Shown in pieces: positions 1 to 5,405 of a stretch of 5,405 bases of DNA (positions are counted from its first letter, which is position 1; each line of letters starts with the position of its first letter). The position numbers were made by a program, and so were the translations under genes. The DNA lies in the NCBI GenBank assembly GCA_030839005.1, contig JAUZEM010000091.1:1-5405 (forward strand), read 5' to 3'. Under the pieces are notes generated by a model that did not search any database, had not been told where the DNA came from, and saw nothing but the letters and a program-made list of their open reading frames with translations. This DNA comes from Actinomycetota bacterium (lineage in GTDB: Bacteria > Actinomycetota > Acidimicrobiia > IMCC26256 > PALSA-610).

Positions 1-1592
1 GAGACCGCCGGCCGGCGCCCGCGTCGCCGGCGTCCGAGTACGCGGAGAATGGCGCCGCGACCGACGGCGCGCCCAAGAAGCGTCGCCGCCGCAGAGGTGG
101 CCGGGGACGCGGCAAGGGTGACGAAGCTCGTGGCGCGGGCGCGGCAGTGGTCCCGACGCGCGCGCCCGGCCGATCAGGTGCCGCGCCGGGCCGTAGCGCC
201 GTGCAGTACGTCGACGCCGGTGAGCTCGGCGACGTCGACGTCGACGGCACCGCATTGCTCGATTCGCTCGACTCCGAGACGCTCGAGCGCCGGCGCGGCA
301 CCCGTCGCAAGGGTCGCCCGGCCGGCCGGTACCTCATGGTCGTGCACGTTCGCGCCGACGGGTTCGCGCACATCGGCGTGCTCGAGGGGCGCCAGCTCAT
401 CGAGCACTACGTGTCGTCGCCGACCGACGACAACACGTCGATCGACGGGAACATCTACCTCGGACGGGTGCAGAACGTGTTGCCCGGCATGGAGGCGGCG
501 TTCATCGACATCGGCACGCCCAAGAACGGTGTGCTCTACCGCGGTGACGTGGCATACGACCCCAACGACGTGGAAGGTGGCGAGAAGCCGCGTATCGAAC
601 GGGTGTTGCGTAACGGCCAGGCGATCATCGTGCAGGTCACGAAGAACCCGATCGCGCACAAGGGCGCGCGCCTCACGCAGGAGGTGAGCCTCGCCGGCCG
701 ATTCGTCGTCATGGTGCCCGGCCAACCGCAGACCTACGGCATCTCGAAGCGGCTTCCCGACGACGAGCGCAAGCGCCTCCGCCGAGTACTCGACCGGTTG
801 CGTCCCGCCGACGCGGGGCTGATCGTTCGGACGGCGGCGGAGGGCGCGACCGAAGAGGAGCTCGAGCGCGACATGCTGCGCCTCAACGCCCAGTGGCGAC
901 AGATCTCGGAGTTCGCCAAGAAGGCGAAGCCGGGCAGCCTGCTCTACAAAGAGCCGCAACTCGCGATCCGGCTGATCCGCGAAGAGTTCACGAAGGAATT
1001 CCGCGGCGTGGTCATCGACGATGCGGCCCTGTACGAAGAAGTGAACGGGTACATCGAGGCGATCGCGCCGGAGCTCGCGGAACGGGTCGAGTACTACGAC
1101 GCGGAGGCCGAACGCCTCCCCGTCTTCGAGAAGTTCCACGTCCACGAGCAGCTGCACAAGGCGCTCGACCGCAAAGTGTGGCTGCCGTCGGGCGGATCGC
1201 TCGTGGTCGAGCGCACGGAGGCTCTGACCGTCATCGACGTCAACACCGGGAAGAACGTCGGAATATCGAATCTCGAGGAGACGGTCTACCGCAACAATCT
1301 CGAAGCCGCAGAGGTCGTCGCGCGCGAGCTGCGACTGCGCGACATCGGCGGCATCATCGTCATCGACTTCATCGACATGGAGATCAGACAGAATCGCGAG
1401 GCGGTGGAAGAAGCGTTCCGGCAAGCGCTCGCCCGCGACAAGACCCGCACCCAGGTTTTCCCGATCTCGGAGCTCGGCCTGGTCGAGATGACACGCAAGC
1501 GGGTCTCGGAGGGACTGGTCGAGACGTTCTCGTCGACCTGCCCGCACTGCAACGGCCGCGGCTTCGTCGTCGACGAGTCCATGTTGGAATAG
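1..1592 (+). CDS. rne: Ribonuclease E/G family protein (5'-partial)
   Basis: Endoribonuclease of the RNase E/G family, which cuts single-stranded AU-rich RNA in mRNA decay and rRNA/tRNA maturation. The reading frame is open from the window edge (first whole codon at 3), so the GTG at 147 is not the true start; 529 residues are visible. The first ~110 codons are low-complexity and basic (KKRRRRRGGRGRGKG at about 75-119), like the disordered N-terminal extensions of actinobacterial RNase E. The S1 domain follows (GNIYLGRVQNVLPGMEAAF, about 447-505), then a 5'-sensor-like GISKR (about 738-752) and the DNase I-like catalytic core. The metal-binding aspartates corresponding to E. coli D303 and D346 lie in VIDVNTGK (Asp codon 1236-1238) and IVIDFIDM (Asp codon 1365-1367). 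The zinc-link CPHC is at 1539-1550. The protein ends 13 residues after CPHC, so the C-terminal small domain of E. coli RNase E is missing. It lies just upstream of rplU-rpmA, a common actinobacterial order. Family assignment is near certain; the choice of rne over rng is by analogy. Confidence 0.96.
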   Translation, partial: DRRPAPASPASEYAENGAATDGAPKKRRRRRGGRGRGKGDEARGAGAAVVPTRAPGRSGAAPGRSAVQYVDAGELGDVDVDGTALLDSLDSETLERRRGTRRKGRPAGRYLMVVHVRADGFAHIGVLEGRQLIEHYVSSPTDDNTSIDGNIYLGRVQNVLPGMEAAFIDIGTPKNGVLYRGDVAYDPNDVEGGEKPRIERVLRNGQAIIVQVTKNPIAHKGARLTQEVSLAGRFVVMVPGQPQTYGISKRLPDDERKRLRRVLDRLRPADAGLIVRTAAEGATEEELERDMLRLNAQWRQISEFAKKAKPGSLLYKEPQLAIRLIREEFTKEFRGVVIDDAALYEEVNGYIEAIAPELAERVEYYDAEAERLPVFEKFHVHEQLHKALDRKVWLPSGGSLVVERTEALTVIDVNTGKNVGISNLEETVYRNNLEAAEVVARELRLRDIGGIIVIDFIDMEIRQNREAVEEAFRQALARDKTRTQVFPISELGLVEMTRKRVSEGLVETFSSTCPHCNGRGFVVDESMLE

Positions 1593-1627
1593 GGCCGGTT
1601 GGATTAGGGCCGGTAGGAGTAGGGCCC
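1583..1627 (+). repeat. Three-copy 15-bp tandem repeat across the rne stop codon
   Basis: Units are 1583-1597 (GTTGGAATAGGGCCG), 1598-1612 (one mismatch to the first) and 1613-1627 (three mismatches to the second). The first unit contains the last codons and stop of rne. Because the period is a multiple of three, each copy carries a TAG in the rne frame (1590, 1605, 1620), and a further in-frame TAG lies at 1614. The array runs into the GC-rich hairpin that follows. I see the repeat directly; whether it has a function is unknown. Confidence 0.85.
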
Positions 1628-1647
1628 GCTTGGGGCCTCCCGGGCCC
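1622..1647 (+). terminator. GC-rich hairpin after rne, possible terminator
   Basis: GGGCCCG (1622-1628) and CGGGCCC (1641-1647) form a perfect 7-bp stem around a 12-base loop, 30 bases after the rne stop. No run of T follows, so it is not a classical intrinsic terminator. Tract-less hairpins have been proposed as terminators in high-GC Actinobacteria. It lies upstream of the predicted rplU start site, which would suit separation of the rne and rplU transcripts, but it could also be only a 3'-end stabilising structure. Confidence 0.35.
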
Positions 1648-1659
1648 GTCCGCTATCCT
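1630..1659 (+). promoter_or_regulatory. Probable promoter for rplU-rpmA
   Basis: A TATCCT hexamer (1654-1659) fits the TAnnnT pattern of a sigma-70-type -10 box. An 18-base spacer upstream is TTGGGG (1630-1635), a weak match to the -35 TTGACA. The expected start near 1666 gives a leader of about 30 bases ending in the rplU ribosome binding site GAAGAGG (1683-1689, eight bases before ATG). That leader is too short for a structured L21 autoregulatory RNA. The -35 lies in the loop of the preceding hairpin. Read-through from rne is also possible. Confidence 0.45.
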
Positions 1660-1697
1660 TCCCCGGTTCCGAGAAGCACTCTGAAGAGGCATCGCGC

Positions 1698-2000
1698 ATG
1701 TACGCAGTCATCCACACCGGCGGCAAGCAGTACCGCGTGGCCGAAGGCGACCGCCTCGACGTCGAGCGTCTCGAGGGCGAAGAAGTCACGCTCCGGCCGG
1801 TCATGGTCGTCGATGGCGAGAGCGTGCTCGCCACGCCGGCCCAGCTCGGCGCCGCCGCGGTGACGGCTCGGATCGTCGGCGAGGCGAAGGGACCGAAGAT
1901 CAAGGGCTTCACGTACAAGAACAAGTCGAACGAGCGCAAGCACTGGGGCCACCGCCAGAAGTACTCGACGATCGAGATCATCGGGATCACGAAGGGCTAG
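1698..2000 (+). CDS. rplU: 50S ribosomal protein L21
   Basis: Component of the large ribosomal subunit that binds 23S rRNA. The 100-residue product has the normal length for bacterial L21. It starts with the typical MYAVIHTGGKQYRV and holds the conserved basic C-terminal signature GFTYKNKSNERKHWGHRQKY (about residues 70-89), followed by the final beta strand STIEIIGI. The ATG is supported by GAAGAGG eight bases upstream and by family alignment of the N-terminus. It is followed nine bases later by rpmA, whose ribosome binding site overlaps the rplU stop, so the two are almost certainly co-transcribed. Nothing unusual is seen in the protein. Confidence 0.98.
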   Translation: MYAVIHTGGKQYRVAEGDRLDVERLEGEEVTLRPVMVVDGESVLATPAQLGAAAVTARIVGEAKGPKIKGFTYKNKSNERKHWGHRQKYSTIEIIGITKG

Positions 2001-2009
2001 GAGCGGAAC

Positions 2010-2267
2010 ATGTCGAAGAAAAAGGGTGCCGCATCCTCCCGCAACGGCCGCGACTCCAACGCCCAGCGGCTCGGCGTCAAGCGATACAGCGGCCAGACCG
2101 TCACCGCGGGCACGATCATCGTGCGCCAGCGCGGGACGCGATTTCACCCCGGCTACAACGTCGGGTTGGGCCGGGACGACACGCTGTTCGCGAAAGCGGA
2201 CGGGGTCGTGAAGTTCGGCTCCCGGCGCGGCCGCAAGCTCGTCGACATCGTCCTGTCCGGCGCCTGA
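2010..2267 (+). CDS. rpmA: 50S ribosomal protein L27
   Basis: Large-subunit ribosomal protein whose flexible N-terminus reaches toward the peptidyl-transferase centre. The 85-residue product is full length. It shows the conserved SSRNGRDSNAQRLGVKR (residues 9-25), the IIVRQRGTRFHPGYNVG segment (about 36-52) and DDTLFA (about 56-61). The N-terminus MSKKKG is of the short type seen in E. coli (MAHKK), without the cleavable extension found in Firmicutes. GGAG (2000-2003) overlaps the rplU stop and lies six bases before the ATG, a translational coupling arrangement. The last three codons and stop lie inside the first copy of a 44-bp tandem repeat. The usual downstream partner obgE is not found; the next gene is convergent. 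Confidence 0.98.
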   Translation: MSKKKGAASSRNGRDSNAQRLGVKRYSGQTVTAGTIIVRQRGTRFHPGYNVGLGRDDTLFAKADGVVKFGSRRGRKLVDIVLSGA

Positions 2268-2278
2268 CGCGGATTTCG

Positions 2279-2295
2279 CGCCAAACAGTTTGGTG
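2279..2295. terminator. Palindrome copy 1 (CCAAAC-A-GTTTGG)
   Basis: CCAAAC (2281-2286) and GTTTGG (2288-2293) are perfect inverted arms around a single A. In plus-strand RNA the stem could extend by a G-U and a C-G pair to 2279-2295. It lies 12 bases after the rpmA stop. No T tract follows on either strand, so its role as a bidirectional terminator between convergent genes is inferred from position and symmetry. A dimeric protein binding site is an alternative. Confidence 0.35.
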
Positions 2296-2322
2296 GGTCT
2301 CCGGCGCCTGACGCCGCTTTCG

Positions 2323-2339
2323 CGCCAAACAGTTTGGCG
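2323..2339. terminator. Palindrome copy 2 (CGCCAAAC-A-GTTTGGCG)
   Basis: The two 8-base arms (2323-2330 and 2332-2339) are perfect inverted repeats around A2331, a stronger version of copy 1. It lies 20 bases past the helD stop on the minus strand and 56 bases past the rpmA stop on the plus strand, so it could act at the 3' end of both transcripts. There is no T tract. The one-base centre would open to a three- or five-base loop in RNA; as DNA it is equally compatible with a protein operator. Confidence 0.35.
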
Positions 2340-2358
2340 AGGTTCCGGCGGGGGCGCT

Positions 2359-4710
2359 TCAGTCGTGTCGGGGCGCGAGACCCTCGGGGAGCGCGTCGGC
2401 GTGGACGACGGTGAGCGTCTTGGTCGTGCGGGTGATCGTGACGTAGAGCAGTCGCAGGCCGGCTCGATCGGGGCTGACCAACGCGGACGGCTCCACGACG
2501 ATGACGTGATCGAACTCGAGGCCCTTGGCGTTGGTCGGGTCGAGCACGGCGACAGGAGCGTCGAGCGCGTCCGCCGACGTCGACACCGCGCCGACGTCGG
2601 CGAGCGCCTCGACGAGTGCCGCGTGCAGGGCCGGCGGTGCGATAACGGCGACCGCTCCCGTCCGGCTCAGCGCGGCGCGCGTCTCGGCGCTCGCGGTGGC
2701 CACGAGATCGTCGTTCGTCGCGGCGACGTAGCGCGGGTACTCGCCCGTGCTCCGCACCGATCGGGACGGTTCGACGGTCGGCGCGGCGACGGCGAGAAGC
2801 CGTGACGCGACCTCCATCACCTCCGCAGGTGTGCGGTAGTTGATGCTCAGCGAGACGAACCGCGTCGTGTTGTGCGTCGGTAGGTGGGAGAGCACGTCGT
2901 CCCACGACGCGACGGCTCCCGGTTTGCTGGCCTGGCCGGGATCGCCGACCAGCGTCATCGAGCCCGACGGACAACGTCGGGCCAGCATCCTCCATTGCAT
3001 CGCGGTGAGGTCTTGCGCCTCGTCGACGAGCACGTGACCGAACGTACGCGGTTCGAGCGACGGCGCTTCGTGCCCGTTGCCGGAGGTGTCGCCGAAGCGG
3101 CTCGCGAGGGTCGCCGCGCTGGCGAAGCCGCGTAGCCCGAGGTCGTCGATGACCCGTTCGGCGGTGTCGAACGTCTCGCCGGCCCCGTTGCGACGCCGAA
3201 CCGCGGGCCGCGCGGCTTCGATCGGTCCGAGGAGCGAATCGGCTTCGTCGACCAGCGCGAGGTCGGCCTCGGTCCACGGCGCCCGTGCGACATCCGGATC
3301 GCGGCGCCGGTGCAACAGCTCCTGCTCATCGTCGTTCAGCACTGACCCCGAGGCCGATCCGGACGCCGATCGCACGAGGGCGCGGAACCCGAAGAGGTCG
3401 TTCACGAGCTCGGCTCCGGAGAGCACCGGCCACATGCGTTCGAGGGCTTCCTTCACCTCGGGCCGGTTGCGGAACCGGACGCGCAGCTCCTGCTCCCAGC
3501 CCTCGGGAGTGGGCTCGCCGCGCGCGAGTGTGCTCGCGATCGTCGCGTCGATCGAGGCGTCGCGGTCGAAGATGCTCGTCACGTTGTCGGCCGGCGCGTC
3601 GATGCTCTGTTCGCGATACGCGCGGATGGCCGCGTTCTTGTAACGCGCCGCGAGCATGTCGTAGAGCCTCCGGGCGACGTACGGCCGGTTCTCGTTGTGG
3701 GACGCACGCCGACGGTGCGTGTTCTCGATGAGGCGCGCGGTGTCGGAACGCGACAACCGCACGCGCAGCCCGTCGATGAGGACGATCAGATCGTGCGCGA
3801 GCGGACGTTCGCGATCGGCGACCGCGTGTTGGATGACGCGCGCCATGCGCGCGTCGCCCTTCAGCTCCGCGACGCGACGCTGGTCGGTCTCGACCACGCG
3901 CAACCGCGGCTTCAGCCCCGAGATCGTCGAGAGCTGGACGTCCTGCTCACCCAGTGACGGGAGCACGTGCTCGATGTAGCGGAGGAACACCGGGCTCGGT
4001 CCGACGAGGAGGACACCTTGGCTCGCGAGGCGCCGCCGGTGGGTGTAGAGCAGGTACGCGGCCCGGTGCAGCGCGACGGCGGTCTTTCCCGTGCCGGGAC
4101 CGCCCGCGACCACGAGCACCCCCTGCACGTCGGCCCGGATCGCCTCGTCCTGTTCGGACTGGATGGTGGCGACGATGTCGCTCATGCGCCCGGTGCGGTT
4201 CCGCTCGAGCGCGGCGAGAAGGGCGCCCTCGCCGGCAACCCGGAGGCCCTCGTCCTCGACGGCGAGCTGGTCGAACACCTCGTCGTCGACGCCGATCACC
4301 TCCCGACCCTTGCGGGTGATCAGGTGCCGCCGGCGCACGACCGCCATCGGTGCGACGGCGGTGGCCCGGTAGAAGGGTTCCGCGACGGGCGCGCGCCAAT
4401 CGACGACGAGCGGCGTGTGGCCCTCGTCCTCGACGGCCAGGCGCCCGACGTACCACCGAACCCCGCGTTCGAGGTCGAGGCGACCGAAGACGAGGGGGGA
4501 CTCACCGATGTCGAGATCGGCCAGGCGGCGCTGCGTCACGTCCCAGGCGATATCGCGCTCGAGGCGGGCCTGGTGGGTGCCGCCGGCGCGCACGTCGGCG
4601 TATGCGGTCCGGACCCGTTCGGCCGCGGCTCGCATTGCCTCGAGCCGCGCGTACGCCGCCGTGACATAGGCCTGTTCAGCGGCGACTTCGGGGTCGATGC
4701 GGTCGGGCAA
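2359..4710 (-). CDS. helD: HelD-family RNA polymerase-associated UvrD-like ATPase
   Basis: Superfamily 1 ATPase of the HelD type, which inserts arms into RNA polymerase channels and uses ATP to release stalled polymerase from nucleic acid. The 783-residue product begins with a charged helical segment (about 7-65) fitting the HelD N-terminal coiled coil, then the family signature VFGRLDLERG...VGR (74-90) and LVVDWRAPVAEPFYRAT (101-117). Helicase motifs are complete: Q-motif region QSEQDEAIR (184-192), Walker A GGPGTGKT (203-210), Walker B LVDEAQD (561-567), motif III TLVGDPGQ (586-593), motif IV LSINYRT (621-627), motif V NAKGLEFDHV (727-736) and motif VI YVTITRT with the finger Arg 761. About 350 residues between Walker A and B form the HelD-specific insertion. 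The TTG start is backed by AGGGGAG (4715-4721) four bases upstream and by family-like residues right after it; there is no good ATG until residue 26. It is transcribed alone, convergent with rpmA and divergent from the HhH-GPD gene. A generic UvrD/Rep DNA helicase is less likely because of the N-terminal signature. Confidence 0.93.
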   Translation of the reverse strand: MPDRIDPEVAAEQAYVTAAYARLEAMRAAAERVRTAYADVRAGGTHQARLERDIAWDVTQRRLADLDIGESPLVFGRLDLERGVRWYVGRLAVEDEGHTPLVVDWRAPVAEPFYRATAVAPMAVVRRRHLITRKGREVIGVDDEVFDQLAVEDEGLRVAGEGALLAALERNRTGRMSDIVATIQSEQDEAIRADVQGVLVVAGGPGTGKTAVALHRAAYLLYTHRRRLASQGVLLVGPSPVFLRYIEHVLPSLGEQDVQLSTISGLKPRLRVVETDQRRVAELKGDARMARVIQHAVADRERPLAHDLIVLIDGLRVRLSRSDTARLIENTHRRRASHNENRPYVARRLYDMLAARYKNAAIRAYREQSIDAPADNVTSIFDRDASIDATIASTLARGEPTPEGWEQELRVRFRNRPEVKEALERMWPVLSGAELVNDLFGFRALVRSASGSASGSVLNDDEQELLHRRRDPDVARAPWTEADLALVDEADSLLGPIEAARPAVRRRNGAGETFDTAERVIDDLGLRGFASAATLASRFGDTSGNGHEAPSLEPRTFGHVLVDEAQDLTAMQWRMLARRCPSGSMTLVGDPGQASKPGAVASWDDVLSHLPTHNTTRFVSLSINYRTPAEVMEVASRLLAVAAPTVEPSRSVRSTGEYPRYVAATNDDLVATASAETRAALSRTGAVAVIAPPALHAALVEALADVGAVSTSADALDAPVAVLDPTNAKGLEFDHVIVVEPSALVSPDRAGLRLLYVTITRTTKTLTVVHADALPEGLAPRHD

Positions 4711-4714
4711 TTCG

Positions 4715-4758
4715 CTCCCCTGGACGAGCGGAACGAGATTTCAGGATGGGTCAGCCTA
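4715..4758 (-). promoter_or_regulatory. Probable helD promoter and ribosome binding site
   Basis: On the minus strand TAGGCT (4758 down to 4753) fits a TAnnnT -10 box. A start near 4746 would give a leader of about 36 bases ending in AGGGGAG (4721-4715), which decides for the TTG start at 4710. No convincing -35 is seen about 17 bases upstream, where the sequence is a run of C and G. The same hexamer precedes the divergent gene. Confidence 0.45.
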
Positions 4759-4770
4759 GTCCTTCGTCCC

Positions 4771-4812
4771 CCCGGCCCGGCCCGGAGCCGGGCCCAGAGG
4801 CCGGCCCAGAGG
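4771..4812. repeat. GC-rich short repeats and hairpin in the divergent spacer
   Basis: Three perfect CCCGG units occur in tandem (4771-4785). GGCCCGG (4779-4785) and CCGGGCC (4788-4794) form an inverted repeat with a two-base centre. GGCCCAGAGG occurs twice at a 12-base period (4791-4800 and 4803-4812). The block lies between the two divergent -10 boxes, where both -35 regions should be. It could be an operator region or simple slippage-derived sequence; I do not recognise a known site. Confidence 0.6.
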
Positions 4813-4826
4813 TAGGCGTTGCGTTC

Positions 4827-4832
4827 TAGGCT
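4827..4832 (+). promoter_or_regulatory. -10 box for a leaderless HhH-GPD transcript
   Basis: TAGGCT ends seven bases before the ATG at 4840, the normal distance from a -10 box to the transcription start, so transcription would begin at or very near the A of the start codon. No Shine-Dalgarno sequence precedes the ATG. Leaderless mRNAs are common in Actinobacteria. The hexamer is identical to that of the divergent helD promoter. Confidence 0.5.
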
Positions 4833-4839
4833 CGAGTCG

Positions 4840-5403
4840 ATGCCGACCGCGCTGTACTTCACGCCCGACGCCGGTGCCAACCGGCTCCTCGCGTCGGAGC
4901 CGCTCGCCGTGATGATCGGGATGCTGCTCGATCAGCAGGTCCCGATGGAGTGGGCGTTCAACGCGCCCGCCCTGCTGAAGGAGCGCCTGGGCGGCGAACC
5001 GCTCGACGCGACCGCGATCGCCGAGATGGAGCCGGGCGCGCTGGAGGCGATCTTCCGGGCGAAGCCGGCATTGCACCGCTACCCGGGTTCGATGGCCAAA
5101 AGGACCCAGGCCTTGTGCGCGTACCTCGTCGAGCACTACGGCGGCCGGGCCGAGGCGGTGTGGACGGGCGTGGCGACGGGCGACGAGCTGCTCACGCGTG
5201 TGATCGCACTCCCCGGTTTCGGCCCGGCGAAGGCTCGGATCTTCGTCGGTCTGCTCGGCAAGCGACTCGGAGTGTGCCCGGCCGGGTGGGAGGTCGCGGC
5301 CGCCGACTGGCCTTCGATCGCCGACGTCGACTCCTACGAGCGGGTGTCGGAGATCCGCGAGAAGAAGCGTGCGATGAAGGCCGCGGCGAAGTCGGGCGAT
5401 TGA
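4840..5403 (+). CDS. HhH-GPD-type base excision repair protein (uncharacterised family)
   Basis: Small putative DNA repair protein of 187 residues, about the usual size of the uncharacterised actinobacterial HhH-GPD family I recall as TIGR03252. The GPD-fold helix region includes LLDQQVPMEWAFNAP (29-43) and the motif RYPGSMAKRTQALC (80-93). The helix-hairpin-helix DNA-binding hairpin is LPGFGPAKARIFVGLLGKR (124-142), and a lysine-rich tail closes the protein (KKRAMKAAAK, 175-184). In endonuclease III the hairpin LPGVGRKTA carries the catalytic Lys; here that position is Ala 130, with Lys 131 one place later, and no VDTHV-like segment with the catalytic Asp follows. DNA binding is well supported, but glycosylase activity is not. 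The ATG at 4840 is chosen over a TTG at 4819 because the latter lies upstream of the -10 box and family-like sequence begins with MPTALYFTPD. It is divergent from helD, 129 bases away; its downstream context is outside the window. Confidence 0.88.
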   Translation: MPTALYFTPDAGANRLLASEPLAVMIGMLLDQQVPMEWAFNAPALLKERLGGEPLDATAIAEMEPGALEAIFRAKPALHRYPGSMAKRTQALCAYLVEHYGGRAEAVWTGVATGDELLTRVIALPGFGPAKARIFVGLLGKRLGVCPAGWEVAAADWPSIADVDSYERVSEIREKKRAMKAAAKSGD

Positions 5404-5405
5404 CC

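Larger units (their letters stand above)
2256..2343. repeat. 44-bp tandem duplication with palindromic cores
   Basis: Copy 1 (2256-2299) and copy 2 (2300-2343) match at 38 of 44 positions. A fragment of a third unit may continue at 2344-2358, where TCCGGCG recurs. Copy 1 begins in the last codons of rpmA, so both copies contain TCCGGCGCCTGACGC, which in copy 1 reads Ser-Gly-Ala-stop. Each copy also contains CGCCAAACAGTTTGG, the core of an inverted repeat. In copy 2, CGGCG (2302-2306) and CGCCG (2312-2316) add a second small hairpin; copy 1 has a mismatch there. The unit fills nearly the whole gap between the convergent genes rpmA and helD. It may be a local duplication or a member of a dispersed intergenic repeat family. 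Confidence 0.9.

Noticed and set aside
147..149. GTG as the start of the RNase E/G gene
   Set aside because: The frame stays open to the window edge and the upstream codons encode a basic extension typical of actinobacterial RNase E, so the true start is outside.
174..1547. Long open frame of 457 codons antisense to rne
   Set aside because: It mirrors the high-GC codon pattern of rne, has no recognisable domain, and the plus-strand frame shows clear RNase E/G motifs throughout.
2256..2358. CRISPR array or integration site
   Set aside because: Two adjoining 44-bp copies with no spacers between them, and no cas, integrase or tRNA nearby.
2153..3277. 374-codon minus-strand frame overlapping rpmA and helD
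   Set aside because: Arg-rich low-complexity product in a shadow frame of helD; it crosses the repeats and rpmA and has no domain.
3967..4815. 282-codon plus-strand frame antisense to helD
   Set aside because: The helD frame holds intact conserved motifs across the same stretch; this is a codon-bias shadow.
4819..4821. TTG as the start of the HhH-GPD gene
   Set aside because: It lies upstream of the predicted -10 box, lacks a ribosome binding site, and would add seven residues not expected for the family.
4711..4839. Rifamycin-associated element upstream of helD, which would suggest a HelR-type rifamycin resistance gene
   Set aside because: The inverted repeat here is built of CCCGG units and does not resemble the RAE palindrome I recall; no support for rifamycin-responsive control.
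1..5405. tRNA, rRNA, insertion sequence or prophage genes
   Set aside because: No tRNA-like cloverleaf, rRNA sequence, transposase or phage protein was recognised on either strand.

Overview
The window is high-GC DNA with strong G/C preference at third codon positions. Gene content and order point to an actinobacterium. The evidence is an RNase E/G with an Arg/Lys/Gly-rich N-terminal extension directly upstream of rplU-rpmA, an actinobacterial-type HelD, and a small HhH-GPD protein of a type I know mainly from Actinobacteria. The style (TAnnnT -10 boxes, a TTG start, a leaderless gene) would suit a deep-branching class such as Acidimicrobiia, but that placement is inference only.

Layout: (1) 1-1592, plus strand, the 3' part of an RNase E/G gene whose 5' end lies outside the window. 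(2) 1583-1697, a short spacer with a 15-bp tandem repeat running over the rne stop codon, a GC-rich hairpin and a probable rplU promoter. (3) 1698-2000 and 2010-2267, plus strand, rplU and rpmA (ribosomal proteins L21 and L27), tightly coupled. (4) 2256-2358, a 44-bp tandem duplication in which each copy carries a CCAAAC-A-GTTTGG palindrome. It begins inside the last codons of rpmA and fills the gap to the convergent gene. (5) 2359-4710, minus strand, a complete 783-residue HelD-family RNA polymerase-associated helicase with a TTG start. (6) 4711-4839, a divergent promoter region in which both genes use the same TAGGCT -10 hexamer, separated by short GC-rich repeats. (7) 4840-5403, plus strand, a 187-residue HhH-GPD-type DNA repair protein, apparently made from a leaderless mRNA.

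Functionally the left half is RNA turnover and ribosome biogenesis. The right half is transcription maintenance (HelD clearing stalled RNA polymerase) and putative base-excision repair. The expected next gene after rpmA, the GTPase gene obgE, is not present. The protein-coding content is largely ordinary housekeeping and I see no new multi-gene system. The most interesting material is in the spacers: the duplicated palindrome unit between the convergent genes and the repeat that supplies serial in-frame stops after rne. The RNase E/G that stops right after its zinc link and the repair protein lacking the usual glycosylase lysine are also worth a look.
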